From positions 310,001-374,000 of the forward strand of contig CAVYRN010000009.1 in assembly GCA_963771015.1 (NCBI GenBank): a stretch of 64,000 nucleotides of DNA, in the 5' to 3' direction. Source of the DNA: CAVSJJ01 sp963771015. GTDB taxonomy: Bacteria; Actinomycetota; Actinomycetes; Actinomycetales; Dermatophilaceae. The translations under genes and the position numbers were made by a program. Below, piece by piece: positions 17,338 through 26,053 of this stretch; positions within the stretch are counted from its first letter, which is position 1, and every line of letters starts with the position of its first letter. The notes under the pieces are model-generated. The model did no database searches. It was not told where the DNA came from and was given only the letters and a program-made list of their open reading frames with translations.

Positions 17338-18837
17338 ATGAGGATTCACGAGGCCGGTGCCCTGCACGCCGAGGGCTATGGCGGCCCCCCGCTCTACCTG
17401 CCGTTCTTCGAGGACGTCATGGCGCTGCTCCCGCAGCTGTGGGCGCAGACGGTGCGCCGCCGGGAGGACAGCGGTGTTCTCGAGGTCGGCGGCATCGACG
17501 TCCTCGACCTGGCCCGCGAGCACGGCACCGCGGCATACGTTCTCGACGAGGACGACTTCCGGGCCCGGGCCCGGGCCTTCCGCGACGACTTCGCGGCGCC
17601 CTTCGGCCCGGTCTGCGGAGGCGCGGACGTCTACTACGCGGGCAAGGCGTTCCTCTGCACGGCCGTGGCCCGTTGGGTCGCCGAGGAGGGGCTGTTCCTC
17701 GACGTCGCCTCGGGGGGCGAGCTCACCGTCGCCCAGCGGGCGGGCTTCCCCGCGCGGCGGATCGCCCTGCACGGCAACAACAAGACCGCGGCCGAGCTCC
17801 GTCAGGCCCTGTCCTACGGCGTCGGCCGGGTCGTCGTGGACTCGTTCACCGAGATCGACCGGGTGGTGGCGATCGCCGAGGAGCTCGGGGTCGTGGCACG
17901 GGTCATGGTGCGGGTCACCGTCGGCGTCGAGGCGCACACCCACGAGTTCATCTCGACCGGGCACGAGGACCAGAAGTTCGGCTTCAGCCTCGTCGGCGGC
18001 GACGCGCTCGAGGCGGTCCGTCGGATCCTCGACCACCGGGACGTCCTCGACCTGCGCGGGCTGCACAGTCACATCGGCAGCCAGATCTTCGACACCGGGG
18101 GCTTCGAGATCGCCGCTCGGCGGCTCATCGGGCTGCACGCGAGCGTCGCCGACGAGCTGGGGCACGTCATGCCCGAGATGGACCTCGGCGGTGGCTACGG
18201 CATCGCGTACACCTCCCAGCACACGCCGCTCACCCCGGCCGAGCTGGGTGAGCAGCTCGCCGCCATCGTCGAGCGGGAGTTCTCGGCGGTGGGCCACGGC
18301 GACAGGTCGGTGGTGCCCCGCATCTCCATCGAGCCCGGGCGGGCCATCGTGGGGCCGAGCATGTTCACCCTCTACGAGGTCGGCACCGTCAAGGAGGTCG
18401 ACCTCGGCGACGGCCACTCCCGGACCTACGTCTCCGTCGACGGGGGGATGAGCGACAACATCCGGCCGGCGCTGTACGAGGCCGACTACTCGTGCACCCT
18501 GGCGAGCCGCCACTCCAGCGCCGAGCCACGGCTCTCCCGCGTCGTCGGGCGACACTGCGAGAGCGGTGACGTCGTCGTCCTCGACGAGTGGCTGCCGGCC
18601 GACCTCGCCCCGGGCGACCTCATCGCCGTGCCCGGCACGGGTGCCTACTGCCGGAGCCTGTCGAGCCAGTACAACCACACCCCTCGCCCGCCGGTGCTCG
18701 CCGTCCGCGACGGGGCGAGCCGGGTCATCGTCCGACGTGAGACGATCGAGGACCTGCTGGCCCTCGACGTGGACGACCCGGCCGGGTCCGCACCGCCCGC
18801 AGCAGCAGAACTGCCGTCCCGTGCGGACGAGAGCTAA
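17338..18837 (+). CDS. lysA: diaminopimelate decarboxylase
   Basis: PLP-dependent last step of lysine synthesis, meso-diaminopimelate to lysine. The 499-residue protein is somewhat longer than the usual 420-470 because of an N-terminal extension (HEAGALHAEGYGGPPLYLPFF). The PLP lysine is K103 in YYAGKAF. HGNNKT, GLHSHIGSQI and DLGGGYGI are classic fold-III motifs, and Cys407 in RHCESGD is the dimer-contributed active-site cysteine. AAGGG lies ahead of the ATG at 17338. The C-terminal tail (DDPAGSAPPAAAELP) is low complexity. It is followed by hom with a shared TAAGGAG stop/SD. Confidence 0.97.
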   Translation: MRIHEAGALHAEGYGGPPLYLPFFEDVMALLPQLWAQTVRRREDSGVLEVGGIDVLDLAREHGTAAYVLDEDDFRARARAFRDDFAAPFGPVCGGADVYYAGKAFLCTAVARWVAEEGLFLDVASGGELTVAQRAGFPARRIALHGNNKTAAELRQALSYGVGRVVVDSFTEIDRVVAIAEELGVVARVMVRVTVGVEAHTHEFISTGHEDQKFGFSLVGGDALEAVRRILDHRDVLDLRGLHSHIGSQIFDTGGFEIAARRLIGLHASVADELGHVMPEMDLGGGYGIAYTSQHTPLTPAELGEQLAAIVEREFSAVGHGDRSVVPRISIEPGRAIVGPSMFTLYEVGTVKEVDLGDGHSRTYVSVDGGMSDNIRPALYEADYSCTLASRHSSAEPRLSRVVGRHCESGDVVVLDEWLPADLAPGDLIAVPGTGAYCRSLSSQYNHTPRPPVLAVRDGASRVIVRRETIEDLLALDVDDPAGSAPPAAAELPSRADES

Positions 18838-18853
18838 GGAGCGCAACCCCACC

Positions 18854-20170
18854 ATGGCGCACGAACCCGGTGCCCCCCTGCGCGTGGCCCTGCTCGGCTG
18901 TGGCGTCGTCGGATCGTCGGTGGCGAGGATGCTCGCGACGCACGCCGACGACCTCGCCGCACGCGTCGGCGCCCGGCTCGAGCTCGTCGGCATCGCCGTC
19001 CGGCGGCTCGGCAAGGACCGCTCCGACATCCCGGTCGACCCCTCGCTGTTCACGACCGACGCCGCCGGGCTCGTCACCCGGGCCGACATCGTCATCGAGG
19101 TCATCGGGGGGATCGAGCCGGCTCGTGCGCTCATCCTCAGAGCGATGGCGCACGGCGCCTCCGTCGTCACGGCGAACAAGGCGCTGCTGGCCGAGGACGG
19201 CCCCACCCTGTATGCCGCGGCCGACGCCGCCGACGTCGACCTCTACTACGAGGCGGCGGTCGCCGGGGCGATCCCGATCCTCCGGCCGATCCGCGAGTCG
19301 CTCGCCGGCGACGACGTCCACAAGGTGCTCGGGATCGTCAACGGCACGACGAACTTCGTCCTCGACAAGATGGACACGACCGGCGCCGGCTTCGCCGAGA
19401 CGGTCGAGCAGGCCCAGGCGCTCGGCTACGCCGAGGCCGACCCGACCGCCGACGTCGAGGGCTTCGACGCCGCGGCCAAGGCCGCCATCCTCGCCTCACT
19501 CGCCTTCCACACCCGGGTGAGCAGCGCGCACGTCCACCGGGAGGGGATCACCGAGGTCACCGCGGGAGACATCGCGGCGGCCAGGGCGATGGACCACGTC
19601 GTCAAGCTCCTCGCCATCTGCGAGCGGGTCGAGACGGCCGACGGACCGGCGGTCAGCGTCCGCGTCCACCCGGCGATGATCCCGCGAAGCCACCCGCTCG
19701 CCTCGGTCCGTGACGCCTTCAACGCGGTGTTCGTCGAGGCCGCGGCCGCCGGCCAGCTCATGTTCTACGGACGCGGCGCCGGTGGTGACCCGACAGCCTC
19801 GGCCGTCCTCGGCGACGTCGTCGCCGAGGCGCGGCACAAGGTAGCCGGCGGGCGCGGACCCGGTGAGTCGGCCTACGCGGACCTTCCCGTGGCCGACATG
19901 GGCCAGTCGATGACCCGCTACCACATCAGCCTCGACGTCGCCGACCGACCGGGCGTGCTCGCCCAGGTCGCGGCCGCGTTCGCCGAGCACGACGTGTCGA
20001 TCGAGACCGTCCGCCAGCACGTCGTCCCCGACGGCGGCACGTCGCGGGCCAACCTCATCGTCGTCACCCACGCCGCGCCCGACGCGGCGCTCGCCGCCAC
20101 CGTCGACGCGCTGGACGACCTGGAGACGGTCGATGAGGTCATCTCCGTCATGCGGGTGGAAGGAGCCTGA
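18854..20170 (+). CDS. hom: homoserine dehydrogenase
   Basis: Reduces aspartate semialdehyde to homoserine, the branch point to Thr and Met. The 438-residue protein has the N-terminal Rossmann motif LLGCGVVGSS (about 13-22), then TANKALLAEDG, GIVNGTTNFVLDKM and GYAEADPTADVEGFDAAAKAAILA, the homoserine DH signature with catalytic Asp/Lys. The C-terminal ACT domain (about 355-438; YHISLDVADRPGVLAQVAAAF) suggests threonine feedback control. The SD AAGGAG overlaps the lysA stop. thrC starts 2 bp after its stop. Confidence 0.97.
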   Translation: MAHEPGAPLRVALLGCGVVGSSVARMLATHADDLAARVGARLELVGIAVRRLGKDRSDIPVDPSLFTTDAAGLVTRADIVIEVIGGIEPARALILRAMAHGASVVTANKALLAEDGPTLYAAADAADVDLYYEAAVAGAIPILRPIRESLAGDDVHKVLGIVNGTTNFVLDKMDTTGAGFAETVEQAQALGYAEADPTADVEGFDAAAKAAILASLAFHTRVSSAHVHREGITEVTAGDIAAARAMDHVVKLLAICERVETADGPAVSVRVHPAMIPRSHPLASVRDAFNAVFVEAAAAGQLMFYGRGAGGDPTASAVLGDVVAEARHKVAGGRGPGESAYADLPVADMGQSMTRYHISLDVADRPGVLAQVAAAFAEHDVSIETVRQHVVPDGGTSRANLIVVTHAAPDAALAATVDALDDLETVDEVISVMRVEGA

Positions 20171-20172
20171 CG

Positions 20173-21273
20173 ATGACCAGTCTGTGGCGGGGGGTGATCC
20201 GCGAGTACGCCGACCGGCTGCCGATGCTGCTCGGCGCTCCGGTGGTGACCCTCCAGGAGGGCGGTACCCCGCTCATCCCGTGCGAGCGGCTCTCCGAGCT
20301 CACCGGGGCCAGCGTCCACGTCAAGTACGAGGGGCTCAACCCGACCGGGTCGTTCAAGGACCGGGGGATGACGACGGCCATCTCGATGGCGAAGAAGAAC
20401 GGTGCCAGGGTCGTCATCTGCGCCAGCACCGGCAACACGAGCGCCTCCGCCGCGGCCTACGCCGTCAAGGCGGGCATGGAGTGCGTCGTCCTCGTTCCCG
20501 ACGGCAAGATCTCCATGGGCAAGCTGAGCCAGGCCGTCGCCCACGGCGCCCGGATCCTGCAGGTCGAAGGCAACTTCGACGACTGCCTCACCGTCGCCCG
20601 CAAGCTCGACGAGGCCTACCCGGTCGAGCTCGTCAACTCGGTCAACCCGGCCCGCATCGAGGGGCAGAAGACCGCCGCGTTCGAGATCGTCGACGCCCTC
20701 GGGGACGCCCCCGACATCCATATCCTTCCGGTCGGCAACGCCGGCAACATCACGGCGTACTGGCGGGGCTACCGGGAGTACGCAACCGCGACCGTGGGCG
20801 TGGGCGGGACGCTGGCTCCCGTCGCCACCAGGACCCCGCAGATGTGGGGCTACCAGGCGGCCGGGGCGGCGCCGATCGTGCTCGGCCACCCCGTCGACCA
20901 TCCCGAGACCGTGGCGACGGCGATCCGGATCGGCAACCCGGCGTCCTGGCGGCAGGCGGAGGAGGCCCGGGACGAGTCGGGCGGCCGGATCGAGTCGGTG
21001 ACCGACGAGCAGATCCTCGCCGCCCACCGGCTGCTCGCCTCCACCGAGGGAGTCTTCGTCGAGCCTGGGTCAGCCGCCAGCATCGCCGGCCTGGTCAAGG
21101 CTCACGAGGCCGGCCAGATCCCGCCCGGCGCCACGGTCGTCTGCACCGTCACCGGTCACGGTCTGAAGGACCCGCAATGGGCCCTGCGAACCGAGGACGG
21201 GTCCGAGGTCGCCCCGGTGAGGGTGCCGGTCGATGCCATGAGCATCGCCGGCGCGCTCGGTCTCGACGGCTGA
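20173..21273 (+). CDS. thrC: threonine synthase
   Basis: PLP enzyme converting O-phosphohomoserine to threonine. At 366 residues it is the short actinobacterial type. The PLP lysine is K62 in NPTGSFKDRGM, and the phosphate-binding loop is ASTGNTSASAAAY with PVGNAGNITAYWRGY. The SD GGAAGGAG lies inside the last codons of hom, so translation is tightly coupled. The operon order hom-thrC-thrB places the enzymes out of reaction order, as is usual in this phylum. Confidence 0.97.
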   Translation: MTSLWRGVIREYADRLPMLLGAPVVTLQEGGTPLIPCERLSELTGASVHVKYEGLNPTGSFKDRGMTTAISMAKKNGARVVICASTGNTSASAAAYAVKAGMECVVLVPDGKISMGKLSQAVAHGARILQVEGNFDDCLTVARKLDEAYPVELVNSVNPARIEGQKTAAFEIVDALGDAPDIHILPVGNAGNITAYWRGYREYATATVGVGGTLAPVATRTPQMWGYQAAGAAPIVLGHPVDHPETVATAIRIGNPASWRQAEEARDESGGRIESVTDEQILAAHRLLASTEGVFVEPGSAASIAGLVKAHEAGQIPPGATVVCTVTGHGLKDPQWALRTEDGSEVAPVRVPVDAMSIAGALGLDG

Positions 21274-21286
21274 CCACGGGGATGTC

Positions 21287-22234
21287 ATGAGCCCCGCGTC
21301 GCTCGCTCCCGGAATCTCGGTCGAGGTCGAGGTCCCCGCGAGCAGCGCCAACCTCGGCCCCGGGTTCGACTCGATCGGGCTGGCCCTCGGGGTCTGGGAC
21401 CGCTGTGTCGTCTCGCTGACGGCCGAACCGGGGGTGACGATCGAGGTCTCGGGCGAGGGTGCCGGTGCCGTCCCACTCGACGAGACCCACCTCGTCGTGC
21501 GAACGATGTTCCGTGCCTGGGCCGAGCTCGGGGCCGAGCCGCCTCCCGGGCTGCATCTCGCGTGCCACAACGAGGTGCCGCACGGCCGGGGGATGGGCTC
21601 GTCGGCGACGGCGATCGTCACCGGCATCACCGCCGCCCAGGCCCTCGTCGCCGCGGCCCGGGGCAGTGAGGACGTCCTCGACCTCGACTTCGCCAACGAC
21701 CTCGCCGCCCGGCTCGAGGGCCATCCCGACAACGCCTCGGCGAGCGTCTTCGGGGGAGCGACCCTGTCCTGGACCGACGACCGCGGCGGCGGCACCCGGA
21801 CCGTCCGGCTGCCCCTCCACCACGACATCGTCCCCGTCGTGTTCGCACCGGCCGAGCAGCTCTCGACCGCGAAGGCCCGGTCGGTCCTGCCGGCGGCCGT
21901 CCGGCTCGGCGACGCTGCCGCGAACTCGGCCCGAGCAGCCCTGCTCGTCCACGCCCTGGGCGCCGACCCGGCATACCTGCTGGCGGCCACCCGCGAGTGG
22001 CTGCACCAGGAGCCCCGGCGCTCCTCCTACGCCACCTCGATGGCGCTCGTCGACGAGCTGCGGGCGTCCGGCCACGCCGCCGTCATCTCCGGTGCCGGAC
22101 CGTCGGTTCTCGTCCTCACCACCCAGGACGCCGTCGACGTGGTGGCGGCGTTCGGTGACGATGGCTGGCGGGTCATCACCCCCGGCGTGCCCGAGCACGG
22201 GGCGGTCGCGCGGGTGCTCCCGCGGATCGGCTGA
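21287..22234 (+). CDS. thrB: homoserine kinase
   Basis: GHMP-family kinase that phosphorylates homoserine for ThrC. The 315-residue product contains VEVPASSANLGPGFDSIGLALG (motif 1), the ATP-binding glycine-rich loop PHGRGMGSSATAIVTG (motif 2, about 100-115), and VISGAGPSVLVLT (motif 3). It begins 13 bp after thrC and closes the threonine operon. A 309-bp gap follows before rho. Confidence 0.96.
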   Translation: MSPASLAPGISVEVEVPASSANLGPGFDSIGLALGVWDRCVVSLTAEPGVTIEVSGEGAGAVPLDETHLVVRTMFRAWAELGAEPPPGLHLACHNEVPHGRGMGSSATAIVTGITAAQALVAAARGSEDVLDLDFANDLAARLEGHPDNASASVFGGATLSWTDDRGGGTRTVRLPLHHDIVPVVFAPAEQLSTAKARSVLPAAVRLGDAAANSARAALLVHALGADPAYLLAATREWLHQEPRRSSYATSMALVDELRASGHAAVISGAGPSVLVLTTQDAVDVVAAFGDDGWRVITPGVPEHGAVARVLPRIG

Positions 22235-22543
22235 CCCGCCCGGGGGGTCCGGGTTCGCGGCCGAGGTGCGGGCCAACGGAGTGGGCCGATGTTCCGTGGG
22301 GCACATGCCGTGGTGGTACATTGGGAGCCGCATCCGCACCCGTTGCCGGTACTCCCGTTGCCACTGCGGATTGCGTCACCGCATCGTCACCAGCCTTCGG
22401 TATGCCGCGCGCAGCCGGTGGCGTGGTAGCCCCAGACCGCGGTCGACGCGGATGCGTTTCTCCCGGTCAGGCTCTCTGGCCGCCCACCTCGGTTCTGCCT
22501 TGATCGATGAGGCAGGACCCATCGACGAGGGGAAGGATCCTTC
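22235..22543 (+). promoter_or_regulatory. rho promoter region and long untranslated leader
   Basis: This 309-bp gap has no convincing gene. A -10-like TACATT lies at 22317-22322, without a good -35 match, and would leave a leader of about 215 nt before the rho GTG. GGGGAAGGATCC just ahead of the start supplies the SD. Long leaders are common for rho, which is often autoregulated, but no specific attenuator could be assigned by eye. Confidence 0.5.
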
Positions 22544-24415
22544 GTGACAGACACCACCACTCTCGAGGCGCCTGCGGACGACCATCCGCGCCGCTCCGGC
22601 TCGCTCAGCGCGCTCAAGCTGGCCGAGCTCCAGGGGCTCGCCTCGAGCATGGGCATCACCGGGACCGCCAAGATGCGCAAGGTCGACCTCGTCGCCGCCA
22701 TCACCTCCCGCCAGAACGGCGAGAGCGGTCCGGCCAGCGCCGGGGGACGTGCGGCGCGCCAGGACGGCGGGGCCGCGACCACGAGCACGGACCCGAGCGC
22801 GGACGCGACAGGCGGTCAGGAGGCCGTGCAGCGTGACGGCGCCGAGGACCGTTCCGGGGATGGCGAGCGCCGCCATGACGCCACTGCCCGTCGCGCCCAG
22901 CGAGGCCGCGCCGACGCCGACGGAACCCAGGACCGTGAGCCGCGTGAGGACCGCGCCGAGAACCGTCCGGACCAGCGGGACGGCGGAGGCCGCGGAGAGC
23001 GGCACGAGGCCGATGACCGCGAGGACCGTCGCAACCGCAACCAGGGCAACCAGGGCGGCCAGGGCGGCCAGGGCAGCCAGAACCGCCAGGGCGGTTCCGG
23101 GCCCCGGGACGACGACGAGGGCGGCCGGTCGGGCCGCCGCCGCCGCAACCGCAACCGCAGCCGCGACAAGCGCCGCGGCCCGGGCCAGGGCCAGAGCGGC
23201 GACGCCGACACCGAACCGCAGGTGGCCGAGGACGACGTCCTCATCCCGGTCGCTGGGATCCTCGACGTCCTCGACAGCTATGCCTTCGTCCGGACCTCGG
23301 GCTACCTGCCCGGGTCCAACGACGTCTATGTCCCGCTCGGCGTCGTCAAGCGGCACGGCCTGCGCAAGGGCGACGCCGTGACCGGCGCGGTCAAGGCGCC
23401 GCGGGACGGCGAGGAGCCGCAGCAGCAGGCGGTCGGCGGCCGCAACAACCGGCAGAAGTACAACCCGCTGGCGCGGCTGGACACCGTCAACGGGATGACG
23501 CCCGAGGAGGGGCAGAAGCGCCCCGAGTTCGGCAAGCTCACCCCGCTCTACCCGCAGCAGCGGCTGCGCCTGGAGACCGAGCAGGGCATCCTCACCACCC
23601 GGATCATCGACCTGGTCGCCCCCATCGGGAAGGGCCAGCGCGGCCTCATCGTCGCCCCGGCCAAGGCCGGCAAGACGATGGTCATGCAGGCGATCGCCAA
23701 CGCCATCACGACGAACAACCCCGAGTGTCACCTCATGGTCGTCCTCGTCGACGAGCGGCCCGAGGAGGTCACCGACATGCAGCGGGCGGTCAAGGGCGAG
23801 GTCATCTCCTCGACCTTCGACCGGCCGGCCGAGGACCACACGACCGTGGCCGAGCTCTCCATCGAGCGAGCCAAGAGACTGGTCGAGATGGGGCACGACG
23901 TCGTCGTCCTCCTCGACTCGATCACCAAGCTGGGCCGCGCCTACAACCTCGCCGCGCCGGCGAGCGGCCGGATCCTCTCCGGTGGTGTCGACAGCGCCGC
24001 GCTCTACCCGCCGAAGAAGTTCTTCGGCGCCGCCCGCAACATCGAGCACGGCGGGTCGCTCACCATCCTCGCCACCGCCCTGGTCGAGACGGGCTCGCGG
24101 ATGGACGAGGTGATCTTCGAGGAGTTCAAGGGCACCGGCAACATGGAGCTCAAGCTCGACCGACAGCTCGCCAACCGGCGGATCTTCCCGGCGGTCGACG
24201 TCAACAACTCGGGCACCCGCAAGGAGGAGATCCTGCTCGCCTCCGAAGAGCTCAAGATCATGTGGAAGCTCCGCCGCGTCCTCGCGGCGCTCGACTCGCA
24301 GCAGGGCATCGAGCTGCTTCTCGACCGACTGCGCAAGACCAAGGGCAACTACGAGTTCCTCATGCAGATCCAGCAGACGAGCTCGATCAGGCTCGATGAC
24401 GAGGACGACGACTGA
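22544..24415 (+). CDS. rho: transcription termination factor Rho
   Basis: Hexameric RNA-dependent helicase/translocase that ends transcription. The 623-residue product starts LSALKLAELQGLASSMGI (Rho_N). A disordered insertion of about 165 residues (roughly 55-225) follows, rich in Arg, Gly, Asp, Gln and Asn (NQGGQGGQGSQNRQGG; GRRRRNRNRSRDKRRG), then the OSB RNA-binding domain and the ATPase. Walker A is APAKAGKT at 371-378, and Walker B is VVVLLDSITKLGRAYN. Similar insertions occur in Micrococcus and Mycobacterium Rho and bind RNA. GTG start with AAGGA upstream. Confidence 0.97.
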   Translation: MTDTTTLEAPADDHPRRSGSLSALKLAELQGLASSMGITGTAKMRKVDLVAAITSRQNGESGPASAGGRAARQDGGAATTSTDPSADATGGQEAVQRDGAEDRSGDGERRHDATARRAQRGRADADGTQDREPREDRAENRPDQRDGGGRGERHEADDREDRRNRNQGNQGGQGGQGSQNRQGGSGPRDDDEGGRSGRRRRNRNRSRDKRRGPGQGQSGDADTEPQVAEDDVLIPVAGILDVLDSYAFVRTSGYLPGSNDVYVPLGVVKRHGLRKGDAVTGAVKAPRDGEEPQQQAVGGRNNRQKYNPLARLDTVNGMTPEEGQKRPEFGKLTPLYPQQRLRLETEQGILTTRIIDLVAPIGKGQRGLIVAPAKAGKTMVMQAIANAITTNNPECHLMVVLVDERPEEVTDMQRAVKGEVISSTFDRPAEDHTTVAELSIERAKRLVEMGHDVVVLLDSITKLGRAYNLAAPASGRILSGGVDSAALYPPKKFFGAARNIEHGGSLTILATALVETGSRMDEVIFEEFKGTGNMELKLDRQLANRRIFPAVDVNNSGTRKEEILLASEELKIMWKLRRVLAALDSQQGIELLLDRLRKTKGNYEFLMQIQQTSSIRLDDEDDD

Positions 24416-24440
24416 GCCGTCCTCGGCACACGACCACGAC

Positions 24441-24474
24441 GTGAGGCGGGTCCCCGGCCGGGGGCCCGCCTCAC
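24441..24474. terminator. bidirectional terminator between rho and the GNAT gene
   Basis: Perfect 10-bp stem GTGAGGCGGG/CCCGCCTCAC whose interior (CCCCGG/CCGGGG) extends the pairing further. It lies between the convergent rho and GNAT genes and could serve both. Confidence 0.75.
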
Positions 24475-24520
24475 GGCATACCTGGACCTTGCGGCGCCGG
24501 GCAGGCCGGCGCGCCCGGCC

Positions 24521-25012
24521 TCAACGAACGACGCGGCGCCGCATCGCGGGGAACGCCGAGGTCGCGAACCCCCGCGCCCGGTAGATGACCGACCCGGCCT
24601 CGGTGGCGAAGAGGTCGACCCGCGTCACATCGGTCCCGTCCTCGAACCAGCGCAGCAGCGCGTCGGTACACGCCGCGGCGTGCCCCCGGCCGCGGGCCCG
24701 CGGCAGCGTCGCGACGTTGGAGACCAGACCGACCGAGCCGTTGGGGCAGGTCGGCCCCGGGATGAGCGAGGTGACCTCGCCGACCGCCGCCGACACCACC
24801 GCCCCGTCCTGCTCGGTGACGAGGAGCCGGACGGCCGGGTCGTCGAGGCGGTCGCTGAACCACCGGTGGGCCGCGGCCCGCCAGGCGGGGTCGCCGAGGA
24901 CCTCCGCCGGGGTCCCCATCGCCGCGAACATCAGGACCCGCAGGTCCACCAGGGCGTCGACGTCGCCCGGTGTGGCCCGCCGCACGGCGGGCGCCCGGTC
25001 CGGCCCGCTCAC
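24521..25012 (-). CDS. GNAT family N-acetyltransferase
   Basis: Acetyl-CoA-dependent acyltransferase fold of 163 residues. AVRRATPGDVDALVDLR opens the fold. The central strands VSAAVGEVTSLIP and SVGLVSNVATLPRARGRGHAAACTDALL carry the RGRGHA acetyl-CoA pyrophosphate loop. IYRARGFATSAFPAMRR matches the C-terminal motif. Start GTG at 25012 overlaps the stop of the upstream LLM-family gene (GTGA), so the pair forms an operon. Acceptor substrate unknown. Confidence 0.82.
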   Translation of the reverse strand: MSGPDRAPAVRRATPGDVDALVDLRVLMFAAMGTPAEVLGDPAWRAAAHRWFSDRLDDPAVRLLVTEQDGAVVSAAVGEVTSLIPGPTCPNGSVGLVSNVATLPRARGRGHAAACTDALLRWFEDGTDVTRVDLFATEAGSVIYRARGFATSAFPAMRRRVVR

Positions 25013-25854
25013 CGGCGGGGCCCCATCTCGATGCGCCGGGTCAGCTCGGCCATCCCGTCGGGCCGCTCCAGGAGATCCCACCAGGACTCGACCCACCACG
25101 TCGCCCCGGCCTCGGCCCACGGCCGCCACGACCCGTGGACCGAGCCGAACTCCCCGTGGGTGTCTGCCTCCACGACGACGTCGTAGCCCGCCCAGGGCAG
25201 GCTCGCCTCCGCCCGCAGCGCACGTAGCCGGTGGACGATCTCGGTGAGCGCCTCGAGGGTCAGCGCCGACGCACCGATGCCGCCGGCCACAGCGGGGAAG
25301 ACACCCTGCCAGCGAGCCGCGCGTTCGAGAGATCGCTGCCGCTCGCTGCCGGGCACGAGGGCGCCGACGCACCAGACGGGTGGGTGGGGTCGTTGGACGG
25401 GGGGCTCGGGGACGAGCTCGGTGACCTCGCCGACGGTGAAGAACTCGCCGGCGAACCTGAACGGCTCGCCGCTCATCAGGCCGGCGTAGACCGTCAGCAC
25501 CTCGTCGAGCCTGCGGGCCCGCACGGCCCGGCCCTCGTCGGGCTCGAACGCCAGCCAGTTGCCGTTGACCGCGCCCAGTCCGACGCCGAGGGTGACCCGG
25601 CCGGCGCTCAGCCGGTCGACCGAGGCGACGCTCGAGGCCAGGTCCCAGGGTCGGTAGCGGGCGGCGGGCGTCAGCAGGGTGCCGAGCCGGATGCGGGAGG
25701 TGGCGACCGCGGCGGCGCCCAGGGTCACCCACGCGTCGTGGCCCCACACCGTCTCCCAGGAGAAGGCGCCGTCCCAGCCGCACTCCTCGGCGAGCCGAGC
25801 GAGGTCGACGACCCTGCGCTCGTCGGCATACGGGATGACCACAGCGAACCGCAT
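25009..25854 (-). CDS. LLM class flavin-dependent oxidoreductase (luciferase-like, possibly F420-dependent)
   Basis: Bacterial-luciferase-like TIM barrel of 281 residues. It starts MRFAVVIPYADERRVVDLARLAEECGWDG, with RIRLGTLLTPAARYRPWDLASSVASVDRLSAGRVTLGVGLG, the standard FMN/F420-binding core. VNGNWLAFEPDEGRAVRARRLDEVL is typical of the LLM family. Cofactor choice is inferred from actinobacterial context. A TAGCGT -10 box lies 6 nt upstream of the ATG, so it is probably leaderless. It is the first gene of a leftward pair inserted between rho and rpmE. Confidence 0.87.
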   Translation of the reverse strand: MRFAVVIPYADERRVVDLARLAEECGWDGAFSWETVWGHDAWVTLGAAAVATSRIRLGTLLTPAARYRPWDLASSVASVDRLSAGRVTLGVGLGAVNGNWLAFEPDEGRAVRARRLDEVLTVYAGLMSGEPFRFAGEFFTVGEVTELVPEPPVQRPHPPVWCVGALVPGSERQRSLERAARWQGVFPAVAGGIGASALTLEALTEIVHRLRALRAEASLPWAGYDVVVEADTHGEFGSVHGSWRPWAEAGATWWVESWWDLLERPDGMAELTRRIEMGPRR

Positions 25855-25860
25855 CCGGCG

Positions 25861-25866
25861 ACGCTA
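25861..25866 (-). promoter_or_regulatory. -10 box, leaderless start of the LLM oxidoreductase
   Basis: Minus-strand TAGCGT, 6 nt, then the ATG. Confidence 0.6.
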
Positions 25867-26053
25867 CCGCGGCGCCCCGACGGGCGCAGACCCGCCGGTG
25901 AGTGGCTCCGCTCGCCGGCGGAGCGATGACCGGAGCGACGGCCGCAGCGATGACCAGCGCGATGTTCGGGGTCACCCCGGTCTACAGTGCTCGTCGGGGA
26001 GTGCGTCCACTGGTGTACGCCGCGACTGCCCGACCCTGACGACAAGGACTGCG

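Noticed and set aside
22376..24049. Long open frame antisense to rho
   Set aside because: The apparent Ala/Leu/Val-rich membrane-like stretches come from the complement of the Arg/Gly-rich rho insertion. No start signal or family motif.
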